Part shown: positions 1 to 6,411 of the stretch, one piece after another
How positions within the stretch are numbered: position 1 is the first letter of the stretch
How the letters are laid out: the number at the start of each line of letters is the position of its first letter
Assembly (NCBI GenBank): GCA_027364695.1
Contig: DAHXOV010000265.1
Coordinates: forward strand, 1 to 9,103
DNA: 9,103 nt
Source: a bacterium
GTDB lineage: Bacteria > Bacteroidota > Bacteroidia > B-17B0 > Aurantibacillaceae
Direction: 5' to 3'
Translations under genes and position numbers: made by a program
Notes under the pieces: model-generated
Told to the model about the DNA's origin: nothing
Database searches by the model: none
The model's input: only the letters and a program-made list of their open reading frames with translations

Positions 1-195
1 TAAAAAACTGCCTCCCCTGTAATTGAGCAGCCAGTATATTTCAACCTCTTGCTTTAATGTCCAATAAGCAATACCGTAAGATTTTAAATGATTTTTTTGA
101 GTTTCATCCATAGGAATTAAAATCTGAAAAGCCATTAAATGGTGGTGCAGTAAGACATACCAAGTTAAAAATACGAAGAAATAACGGGGTCTCAT
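1..195 (-). CDS. Secreted protein of the family labelled 'asparagine synthetase B' in Bacteroidota (N-terminal 65 aa, cut by window edge)
   Basis: Translating the minus strand from the ATG at 195-193 gives 65 open codons to the window edge. Residues 1-22 form a signal peptide (short basic start, hydrophobic core, likely cleavage after L-M-A). The mature part begins with ILIPMDETQKNHLKSYGIAY and goes on to a WLLNYRGGSF motif, which I recognise from Bacteroidota proteins often auto-named asparagine synthetase B. That name is doubtful. True AsnB begins Met-Cys-Gly, with Cys as the glutaminase nucleophile, and is cytoplasmic; this protein has an export signal and no such Cys. Its real function is unknown to me. 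The start lies 3 nt beyond the stop of the amidohydrolase-like gene, so the two are very likely co-transcribed and perhaps translationally coupled. The reading frame and start are well supported; the function is not. Confidence 0.8.
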   Translation of the reverse strand, partial: MRPRYFFVFLTWYVLLHHHLMAFQILIPMDETQKNHLKSYGIAYWTLKQEVEIYWLLNYRGGSFL

Positions 196-198
196 TTT

Positions 199-1461
199 TT
201 AGTTTTTGATATTATATTTATCAAGATACTTTTGATATAAGTCCATTTGAAAATTTTTATCAGAGTATATTTTCCCTTCCAGTATAATGTATTTGATTTG
301 ATGAGTAGATGGGTCTAAAGCATCTCCTGTTGATAAAATCAAAGCAGCTGTTTTGCCATTTTCAATACTGCCTATTTGTTTATCTACTCCCAATATCTTT
401 GCAGCATTCAATGTAATACTTTGCAATGCTTTTTCTTTACTTAATCCGTATGATACAGACATACCTGCAACAAAAGGCAAATTACGACTTTGCATAGCTT
501 CCATATCTCCCGATATGCTTATTGCGTACAATATGTTGTTTTTTTCAAGCCAACCAGGCAGTTCAAAATTAATTTTTATTTTATCATCACCAGATGGGGG
601 TAAGCCATTAATTCTACTCAGTATGACAGGGTATTGATATTTTTTTACGATATCTATTACTTTGTATATCTCCTCACATCCCACCAAGACCACTTTGGGG
701 ATTTGCAATTCTTGCGCTAATTGAATGGCGTTCATTATATCTTTTGATCTGTTACAATGAATATAAAAATTTTTTTCTCCTTTCCATATCTGTTTCATTG
801 CTTCATATCTTGGATTAAATTCAGTACTGTCTTGTGAAATAAAATAGATTTTACTTTGCGATAAAAATCGTTTTACTGACATGAGTTGTTGATGAAATTC
901 TTTATTCTTGTCTGTTTTATCGGGCTCTGCCCACCATCCTTTTTGTACATATTCTGATGGCATATAAAAATGTATTCCATCTTCTGTTATGACAGCATCT
1001 TCCCAGTTCCGCGCCTTTGTTTTTATCACTGCTGATGTCCCTGCAATATAATCTCCTCTAGGTGTGCATTGAGTGTATAATACGCCATTTGAAAATACGG
1101 TAGGTAAAATTTTGCTGTCTGTATTGTATGAAGTCAATGTTCTTAGATGTGGATTAAAATCGCCCATATCTTTATAATCTGAAGTGGGTCTGATTGCCTC
1201 TGCTTCTTGTAAACCTAATACATTGTTGCAAGATATAAAAGCGGGATATAAATGCAGGGCATCAGCTCGTATTATGGTATCTGCATTCTCTTTCATTTCA
1301 TTGACGTCTATTTTAGCAATGACAGCATTTTTTATTAGTACATTGGCTTGGTATGGAGCGTCTCCTTTGCCATTATGAATAGTGGCATTGGTAATGAGGA
1401 TGGTTTGAGCACTGAAATAAAAAGAATAGAATATAATTAATGCCATCAGGTTTATTTTCAT
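199..1461 (-). CDS. Secreted amidohydrolase-fold protein with a degenerate metal site
   Basis: Starting at the ATG at 1461 gives 420 aa. The frame is open back to an ATG at 1509, but the 1461 start gives a clean signal peptide (MKINLMALIIFYSFYFSAQ), and a -7-like box lies between the two starts, which argues against 1509; ATG 1470 is also possible. After the signal come the N-terminal beta strands of the amidohydrolase superfamily (ILITNATIHNGKG) and the characteristic C-terminal block, in which a SRNLPF segment is followed by ALQSITLNAAKILGVD and IGSIENGKTAALIL, as in imidazolonepropionase-like enzymes. The usual first metal motif H-x-H after 'YPGLID' is replaced by C-N-N (residues 78-80 from this start). 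The later histidine strand reads VVLVGCEE without His. One His is kept in FYIHCNRSKD (residue 235). The fold is convincing, but metal-dependent hydrolysis is doubtful; it may be a non-catalytic or altered member. It is the first gene of a two-gene minus-strand unit with the 'AsnB'-named protein. Confidence 0.88.
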   Translation of the reverse strand: MKINLMALIIFYSFYFSAQTILITNATIHNGKGDAPYQANVLIKNAVIAKIDVNEMKENADTIIRADALHLYPAFISCNNVLGLQEAEAIRPTSDYKDMGDFNPHLRTLTSYNTDSKILPTVFSNGVLYTQCTPRGDYIAGTSAVIKTKARNWEDAVITEDGIHFYMPSEYVQKGWWAEPDKTDKNKEFHQQLMSVKRFLSQSKIYFISQDSTEFNPRYEAMKQIWKGEKNFYIHCNRSKDIMNAIQLAQELQIPKVVLVGCEEIYKVIDIVKKYQYPVILSRINGLPPSGDDKIKINFELPGWLEKNNILYAISISGDMEAMQSRNLPFVAGMSVSYGLSKEKALQSITLNAAKILGVDKQIGSIENGKTAALILSTGDALDPSTHQIKYIILEGKIYSDKNFQMDLYQKYLDKYNIKN

Positions 1462-1479
1462 AAAAGTCATATTTATTTG

Positions 1480-1487
1480 CAAATTTA
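1480..1487 (-). promoter_or_regulatory. Candidate Bacteroidota -7 promoter element for the amidohydrolase gene
   Basis: The minus strand reads TAAATTTG here, an exact match to the Bacteroidota -7 consensus TAnnTTTG. It lies 18 nt upstream of the ATG at 1461 and 9 nt upstream of the ATG at 1470. No TTG -33 element is visible at the expected 19-21 nt further upstream, so this is only half a promoter. If real, transcription would start downstream of the ATG at 1509, which would rule that start out. Confidence 0.4.
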
Positions 1488-1543
1488 CTGATTGATATGC
1501 TACTTTCATAATGTCATAATAACATTTAATTGTTGATAATTTT

Positions 1544-1575
1544 TTTGTATCATTTAGAAAATATACCTAATTTTG
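1544..1575 (+). promoter_or_regulatory. Candidate Bacteroidota promoter for the small basic secreted protein
   Basis: A TTTG at 1544-1547 (-33 element) and TAATTTTG at 1568-1575 (-7 element, exact TAnnTTTG) are separated by 20 nt, the spacing expected for the Bacteroidota primary sigma factor. The -7 box ends 20 nt before the ATG at 1596. This supports 1596 as the start rather than the in-frame ATG at 1530, which lies upstream of the promoter. Confidence 0.6.
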
Positions 1576-1595
1576 TAAGTCTATATAGCACTTTT

Positions 1596-1985
1596 ATGAA
1601 AAAATATCTCTTCATATTGGGAGGAATGGTATTGGTTTTTTCTCTTTCAGCACAAACAGGTGGAAAAAAAAGAGAGCATAGAAATCAAAGAGGAGGAAAG
1701 TTTATTTTGTTTAATAAAAGTAAAGGTAATGCCAATGCTTTTGCAAAAAGCAAATCCACAAGAAAAAAGGGATTTTTAGCGAGATTATTGAGTGGTGAAA
1801 GGGTTACAGCAGGTGGATGGATTTATCATAAAACACCAGGATCTCATCAAACAGACCACTCTTTATTTCATCGTTTCAGAACAAAGAACAAGGTTTATAA
1901 AGATCAACTTCAAGTACACATCAATAAGCAAAGGTCAAAAAGCAGAAAGCGAGGCAATAGTGGTTTTTCAAAACGAAAGTATTAA
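1596..1985 (+). CDS. Small, highly basic secreted protein of unknown function
   Basis: The product is 129 aa. Residues 1-19 are a clear signal peptide (MKKYLFILGG, then a hydrophobic stretch ending S-L-S-A). The remaining 110 residues carry 30 Lys/Arg against 4 Asp/Glu and no cysteine. Basic clusters include GGKKREHRNQRGG near the mature N-terminus, KSKSTRKKGF in the middle and KQRSKSRKRG plus SKRKY at the C-terminus. I recall similar short basic proteins with a KKR-E-R start and an F-x-KRKY end in related bacteria, but know no assigned function. A ribosomal or histone-like role is unlikely given the export signal. Binding to an anionic surface such as polysaccharide, LPS or DNA outside the cytoplasm is only a guess from the charge. 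The start is chosen from the signal peptide and the promoter just upstream. The gene stands alone, divergent from the amidohydrolase and ending 23 nt before the end of the convergent peptidase gene. Confidence 0.82.
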   Translation: MKKYLFILGGMVLVFSLSAQTGGKKREHRNQRGGKFILFNKSKGNANAFAKSKSTRKKGFLARLLSGERVTAGGWIYHKTPGSHQTDHSLFHRFRTKNKVYKDQLQVHINKQRSKSRKRGNSGFSKRKY

Positions 1986-2008
1986 AAGTAAAATAAAATT
2001 TCGTTGGA

Positions 2009-3697
2009 TTAAAATAAGCACTTTTCATATTCTTCCCATACAAAATCAATTAAGTTTTTTATGTATTGTTCTGAAAAATCAAATTGGATGCCTGCTGTGC
2101 GGTATATTTCAGGAATAGATTTTGTATTTCCTGATAGAAGAGTTGCTTTGTATTTTTCAATACTTCCTTTGGCATCTTGTTTGTAATTTTTCCATATAGC
2201 AATGGCTCCTAATTGGGCAAAACCATATTCTATGTAATAAAAAGGTACTTCGTAAATATGTAATTGTGCCTGCCATTTTATTTTTAAAAATCTCTCTAAT
2301 CCTCTGTGTGATATATTTTTAGGCACCAACTTTTGAATGGTATTCATCCAATATTCATATCTTTCATTGACCGTGTGAATAGGATTTTCATAAAGTAAGT
2401 GTTGAAATTTATCAATGGCAGCAATCCATGGAAGCGCATCTATAACACTTTCCAGTTGTTGTTGTTTAGACCTCATTAAATCTTTTTTGTTTTTAAAAAA
2501 CACATCCCAATGTTCCATCGTGATGAGTTCCATGCTCATACTTGCTAACTCTGCCACTTCACTGGGAGGGCTTTTGAAATCCAGTACAGGATAATGATGA
2601 TTCAAAAAGAAATGTACGGCATGGCCTGTTTCGTGCATCAGGGTTACCAAATCTCTGTGTAATCCTACGGCATTCATAAATATAAAAGGGACCCCGCTGT
2701 TGTATAAAGGATATTGGTATCCACCGGGGGCTTTGCCTATACGAGAACTTAAATCCAATCTTTTTTGATGCTTCATTTCTTCCAAACATTCTGCAAAGAA
2801 TATATCTATTTGGCCAAAACAAGTAATGCTTTTATTAATGAATTCTTCTTCACTGGAAAATGGCTTTAATGGCTCTAAGCCATACATATCTACTTGTGTA
2901 TCCCAAGAGTAATAATCTTTTTCAAGACCTAGTTTTTTTTGACGAATATGGTGGATATTTTCTACCACAGGCACTGCTGTTTTTTCTATTGAATGATGAA
3001 ATTGTTTACAATCATCCACCGAATAATCATACCTTCCTAATGCCTTGTGCATATAGTCCCGAAAATTTTCAAGCCCTGTGTTTTGTGCTACTTGATGCCT
3101 CAGAGCAATCAACTCGTCTAATAATTTATTTAGCTTCTCCTCGTCCTGTTGTCTTCTCTCATTGATAAGATGGTAAACGGTTTCTCTTATTTTTCTGTTG
3201 GTATTTTTTAAGTAGATGCTGGCTTGCTGAAGTGTTTGTGTTTGACCCTCGTACTCAATGCTTTGTTGCCCTGTTATTTCCGCATATTTTTGTTGTAGTT
3301 CCTGTATTTTTGTAAAAAGAGGAACATTTTTTTCTCTGAATAATTCAATGTCTTTCTGTATATTTCTTTTGAATACAGCAAATGTGTCATTGGGAAGTGC
3401 CTTAAAATAGGGATTTTCAAAGGTCTTTTGATGGATTTTATTTTGTATGATTTGTAAATGTGGCTCTATTTCTGTTACAAATTGTAAATATTTTTGTTTG
3501 TAATTTTCATCATTGGTTTGGCAAGTCATTTGAATATATCTCCACCCGCCATCTTCGGATACTATAGACAATAATCTATTCCAATCAAATATAAATTGAA
3601 TGTAATCATTGTAATCCTTAATGGTTCTATTAAGCAGTTCTTCAAAATGCGGAGCTAATGTTTCCCATGTAGTTACTTTAATTTCCTGATAGTTCAT
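2009..3697 (-). CDS. M3-family oligoendopeptidase (PepF-like zinc metallopeptidase)
   Basis: This 562-aa protein is close to the usual length (about 560-600 aa) for the oligoendopeptidase F branch of family M3. The zinc site is complete: HETGH at residues 355-359 (His355 and His359 as ligands, Glu356 as catalytic base). Glu383 in PPSEVAELASMSME lies 28 residues after His355, as expected for the third ligand. Upstream, GGYQYPLYNSGVPFIFMN matches the substrate-channel block preceding HExxH in this family. The C-terminal Tyr-rich segment VPFYYIEYGFAQLGA (about residue 485) corresponds to the block bearing the catalytic Tyr residues. The N-terminal half is helical and charged. There is no signal peptide, so it should act in the cytoplasm, trimming short peptides. 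It is a single-gene unit, divergent from gldA across a 123-nt gap and convergent with the small basic protein gene. No sign of damage is seen. Confidence 0.96.
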   Translation of the reverse strand: MNYQEIKVTTWETLAPHFEELLNRTIKDYNDYIQFIFDWNRLLSIVSEDGGWRYIQMTCQTNDENYKQKYLQFVTEIEPHLQIIQNKIHQKTFENPYFKALPNDTFAVFKRNIQKDIELFREKNVPLFTKIQELQQKYAEITGQQSIEYEGQTQTLQQASIYLKNTNRKIRETVYHLINERRQQDEEKLNKLLDELIALRHQVAQNTGLENFRDYMHKALGRYDYSVDDCKQFHHSIEKTAVPVVENIHHIRQKKLGLEKDYYSWDTQVDMYGLEPLKPFSSEEEFINKSITCFGQIDIFFAECLEEMKHQKRLDLSSRIGKAPGGYQYPLYNSGVPFIFMNAVGLHRDLVTLMHETGHAVHFFLNHHYPVLDFKSPPSEVAELASMSMELITMEHWDVFFKNKKDLMRSKQQQLESVIDALPWIAAIDKFQHLLYENPIHTVNERYEYWMNTIQKLVPKNISHRGLERFLKIKWQAQLHIYEVPFYYIEYGFAQLGAIAIWKNYKQDAKGSIEKYKATLLSGNTKSIPEIYRTAGIQFDFSEQYIKNLIDFVWEEYEKCLF

Positions 3698-3820
3698 ATT
3701 TTTTGTGGCAATTTAATGATTCTTCTGTGGATAAGAGAGTGGTGTCACTTAAAAATTCTGAAATTTTGAGAACAGATGGCATTGTTCATTATATTAGGCA
3801 CTGAAATAATGTAAATTTAT
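3698..3820. promoter_or_regulatory. Divergent intergenic region between the M3 peptidase and the gld operon
   Basis: This 123-nt gap must hold the promoters for both directions. No exact TAnnTTTG is present on either strand. Towards gldA there are two one-mismatch candidates: AAATTTTG at 3761-3768, and TAAATTTA at 3812-3819, which abuts the start codon and would imply an almost leaderless message. Towards the peptidase only a poor match (TAAATTGC, about 3705-3712) is seen. No operator palindrome or riboswitch-like structure is evident. Confidence 0.35.
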
Positions 3821-4717
3821 ATGTCTATTATAGCTAAAAATGTTACTAAAATATATGGCAAACAAAAAGCCCTGGATAATGTTTCTTTTGAAATAAAAAA
3901 AGGGGAAATTGTAGGCTTCTTAGGACCTAATGGCGCAGGGAAAAGTACAATGATGAAAATCATTACAGGATATCTTCCGCCGACATCGGGGCACATAGAA
4001 GTAAATGGACTGGACATATACGAACACGCACTTGAAATAAAAAAACAAATTGGATATTTACCCGAACAAAACCCGCTGTATTATGAAATGTATGTAAAGG
4101 AATTTTTAGAATTTGTAGCAAAATTGTATGGAATAAAGAATGTAACACAAAGAGTAAAAGAAATGATTGATATATGCGGGCTAGAAATAGAACAACAGAA
4201 GAAAATCAAAACCCTCTCAAAAGGATACAAACAAAGAGCAGGACTAGCCCAAGCGCTGATACACAACCCATCTATATTAATTTTAGATGAACCCACTTCA
4301 GGATTAGATCCTAATCAACTGGAAGAAATTCGTCAGTTAATAAAAGAACTGGGAAAAAATAAAACAGTCATGTTTAGTACTCACATTATGCAAGAGGTAG
4401 AGGCTGTATGTAACAAATTAATGATTATTCATCGTGGAAAAATAGTTGCTTCGGATAGTATTCAAAATATCAAAAATATCTCTGCCAGTTCCAGCATAAT
4501 TGTTGAATTTTCTGTATCACTGAATGAAAAAGCCTTTTCAAAATTATCTCTGCAAAAACTAGAAAAACTATCTGATTCCAAATGGATGATAGAAACATCT
4601 GATGTAGAAATATCAAAAAAACTGATGAACATTGCTTTAGAAAATAATGCCAGCATCATCACACTCCATAAATCAGAATTAAAATTGGAAGAAATATTCA
4701 AAACACTCACTCAATAA
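3821..4717 (+). CDS. gldA: GldA-type ABC transporter ATP-binding protein
   Basis: This 298-aa protein has all nucleotide-binding landmarks: Walker A GPNGAGKST (35-43), Q-loop Gln83 in YLPEQNPLY, the ABC signature as LSKGYKQR (132-139), Walker B ILILDEP (152-158) with D-loop SGLDP, and the switch His188 in FSTHIMQEVEAVC. The signature variant and the PEQNPLYYEMYVKEFL stretch are typical of the NatA/GldA group. After the ATPase domain comes a roughly 80-residue C-terminal extension, as in gliding-motility GldA. It should power an inner-membrane transporter with GldF as permease and GldG as auxiliary subunit, encoded just downstream. In Flavobacterium johnsoniae gldA mutants do not glide, but GldA, GldF and GldG are absent from some gliding Bacteroidota, so presence here does not prove motility. 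It is first in a plus-strand operon, its stop 1 nt from the next start. The substrate is unknown. Confidence 0.92.
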   Translation: MSIIAKNVTKIYGKQKALDNVSFEIKKGEIVGFLGPNGAGKSTMMKIITGYLPPTSGHIEVNGLDIYEHALEIKKQIGYLPEQNPLYYEMYVKEFLEFVAKLYGIKNVTQRVKEMIDICGLEIEQQKKIKTLSKGYKQRAGLAQALIHNPSILILDEPTSGLDPNQLEEIRQLIKELGKNKTVMFSTHIMQEVEAVCNKLMIIHRGKIVASDSIQNIKNISASSSIIVEFSVSLNEKAFSKLSLQKLEKLSDSKWMIETSDVEISKKLMNIALENNASIITLHKSELKLEEIFKTLTQ

Positions 4718-4718
4718 G

Positions 4719-5630
4719 ATGAAGTATTTCAAAAAACATATTACTTTTATTTTAGGTTTATTTACACTAACGCCACTCCTTTCTCAAAATAAAATAGATT
4801 CATTAGGCAGAAAACAATCCTACTGGAAAGTATTTTATCCCAACTCAAAACACATTGAGTACGAAGGCTTATTCAAGGATGACAAGCCACAAGGCTTATT
4901 CAAATACTACTATGAACACGATACAATCAAAGCAAAATTAAACTTTCAAAAAGATGGTAAGATGGCTTATGCTACCTTATACCACTGGAATGGAAAAATA
5001 ATGGCAAAAGGAAAATATCTTGAACAAAAAAAAGACTCCGTATGGGAATTTTACAATGAATTAGGACAACTCATTAGCAGAGACCATTATCTACAAGGGC
5101 AAAGACATGGATTAAGTATTACTTATTATGACTCTAATAAAGTATTTGAAAAAAAACAATACATCTTGAATAAAAAACATGGCTATTTTGTGCAGTATTT
5201 CTCTGATGGAAAAATCAAAGGGATGGAATATTACAAAGATGACTTACCTGATGGATATTTTGTTTACTATGCACCCAATGGCACCCGAGTAGGACTGATG
5301 ACATATAAAAGTGGATTAAGAGAAGGTCCTACCATTATTAAAGAACCAGATGGAAAAATAAAAGAAAAGGTCCTGAATAAAGACGGACGGGAACAAAGTG
5401 AAAAAGAAAGTGAAGAATATTTTAAACAACACCCCGAAGTATTCAATAATGAATTTGGATTAGACAAAGAGGTGATAAAAATTTTTGAAAAAAGAGATGA
5501 AAAAACATTCACACATGCAAATATCAATACAGAAAATAAAAAACAACAACTTCAACAGCTTCAGCAAAGATTGAAAAACAAATCACCTATTCCTCCTAAA
5601 AATTCAACCAATAAAGAAAAGAAAAAGTAA
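4719..5630 (+). CDS. Secreted YwqK/MORN-like repeat protein inside the gld operon
   Basis: The 303-aa product starts with a signal peptide (about residues 1-22, basic MKYFKKH, hydrophobic core, ending L-L-S-Q), with no lipobox Cys. Residues about 48-210 hold roughly seven degenerate repeats of 22-25 aa with the pattern G-x-(Y/F/L)-x-x-x-x-x-x-G-x-(F/W)-x-x-Y-x-x-(D/N)-G-x, for example EGLFKDDKPQGLFKYYY, QGQRHGLSITYYDSN and KDDLPDGYFVYYAPNG. This is the MORN-variant repeat of proteins auto-named 'YwqK family antitoxin'; nothing here suggests a toxin-antitoxin function, and no toxin gene is adjacent. The C-terminal 80 residues are charged and lack repeats, with a Gln-rich, possibly helical stretch (QQLQQLQQRL) and a basic Pro/Lys tail. 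Its ATG follows the gldA stop by 1 nt, so co-translation with the transporter is likely. I infer a periplasmic or surface role, perhaps linked to the transporter; the partner is unknown. Confidence 0.88.
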   Translation: MKYFKKHITFILGLFTLTPLLSQNKIDSLGRKQSYWKVFYPNSKHIEYEGLFKDDKPQGLFKYYYEHDTIKAKLNFQKDGKMAYATLYHWNGKIMAKGKYLEQKKDSVWEFYNELGQLISRDHYLQGQRHGLSITYYDSNKVFEKKQYILNKKHGYFVQYFSDGKIKGMEYYKDDLPDGYFVYYAPNGTRVGLMTYKSGLREGPTIIKEPDGKIKEKVLNKDGREQSEKESEEYFKQHPEVFNNEFGLDKEVIKIFEKRDEKTFTHANINTENKKQQLQQLQQRLKNKSPIPPKNSTNKEKKK

Positions 5631-5652
5631 ATATTAATATTGTATCAATTCA

Positions 5653-5660
5653 TATATTCG
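5653..5660 (+). promoter_or_regulatory. Weak candidate -7 element before gldF
   Basis: TATATTCG differs from TAnnTTTG by one base and lies 10 nt before the gldF ATG, within the only sizeable gap (40 nt) of the gld operon. No TTG stands at the expected -33 distance. It could allow separate transcription of gldFG, but read-through from gldA is the simpler assumption. Confidence 0.2.
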
Positions 5661-5670
5661 CCCTTTGTTT

Positions 5671-6411
5671 ATGAAAGCATTATTTTTTAAAGAAATAAGA
5701 AGTTATTTAAATTCTCTGACAGGCTTTCTTGTAATCTTTGTATTTTTACTCATTACAGCGATGTTTTTGTGGGTATTCCCTGATGAAGCAACAGGCACCA
5801 ATATATTTGAAAATGGATTTGCCTCATTAGAGCATCTGTTTTCCATTGCACCCTGGGTATTCCTCATTCTTATTCCTGCTATCAGCATGAAATTATTTTC
5901 TGAAGAAAACAAATCAGGCACGATGGAATTATTACTCACCAAACCACTTACAGAATTACAAATAGTAGTAGCAAAATACTTGGCTGGCTTTGCTATTATT
6001 GTATTTTCACTATTACCTACGCTCATTTATTATTACACTGTATATGAATTAGGATTTCCAAAAGGCAATATAGATACAGGCGGAACATGGGGTTCCTATA
6101 TTGGTTTGTTTTTTTTAGGAGCATCATTTTTAGCCATCGGCATATTTGCATCGGCTCTGACAGACAGTCAAGTAATAGCCTTTATACTGGCATTGATGAT
6201 GTGTTATTTATTCTATAACGGATTTGAATACATAGCTTCATTCAAAATCAATGGCACCTTGTCTTTATTCATCTCTTCTTTAGGAATAAATTATCATTAC
6301 TATAGCATGAGTCGTGGTGTGATAGACTCACGTGATGGGATTTATTTTTTAACCATAATTACAATGTTTATCTTCAGTACAAGATTGGTTTTACTAAGTA
6401 GAAAATGGTAG
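5671..6411 (+). CDS. gldF: GldF-type ABC transporter permease
   Basis: Starting at the ATG at 5671 (an in-frame TTG at 5665 is less likely) gives 246 aa, close to the length of known GldF proteins. It opens with a short amphipathic segment (MKALFFKEIRSYL) typical of ABC-2 permeases. Six membrane segments follow at about 18-36, 57-75, 100-122, 141-163, 166-187 and 224-242. The cytoplasmic loop after TM2, FSEENKSGTMELLLTKPLT (76-94), is the conserved ABC-2/NosY-type loop that contacts the ATPase. The long extracytoplasmic loop between TM5 and TM6 contains NYHYYSMSRGVIDSRDG, also typical of the group. It should form the membrane channel driven by GldA and assisted by GldG. Its stop overlaps the upstream in-frame ATG of gldG by 7 nt, showing tight coupling. 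The transported substrate is unknown for the family. Confidence 0.92.
   Translation: MKALFFKEIRSYLNSLTGFLVIFVFLLITAMFLWVFPDEATGTNIFENGFASLEHLFSIAPWVFLILIPAISMKLFSEENKSGTMELLLTKPLTELQIVVAKYLAGFAIIVFSLLPTLIYYYTVYELGFPKGNIDTGGTWGSYIGLFFLGASFLAIGIFASALTDSQVIAFILALMMCYLFYNGFEYIASFKINGTLSLFISSLGINYHYYSMSRGVIDSRDGIYFLTIITMFIFSTRLVLLSRKW

Noticed and set aside
1972..2005. Inverted repeat AACGAAA...TTTCGTT with a 20-nt AT-rich spacer at the junction of two convergent genes, a possible bidirectional terminator.
   Set aside because: The stem is only 7 bp with two G:C pairs, the loop is long and no T-run follows on either strand; in a sequence this AT-rich it is likely chance.
1792..2118. A 108-codon plus-strand open frame overlapping the end of the small basic protein gene and the 3' end of the peptidase gene.
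   Set aside because: It overlaps two supported genes, has no promoter or signal of its own, and its translation resembles out-of-frame sequence.
2559..2822. An 87-codon minus-strand open frame overlapping the peptidase catalytic region, considered as a frameshift or nested gene.
   Set aside because: The peptidase frame is continuous through the region with an intact HETGH motif, so there is no frameshift and no support for a second product.
4719..5630. Reading the YwqK-like gene as the antitoxin of a toxin-antitoxin pair, as its family name implies.
   Set aside because: It has a signal peptide, sits inside a transporter operon, and neither neighbour is toxin-like; the family name is an automatic label.
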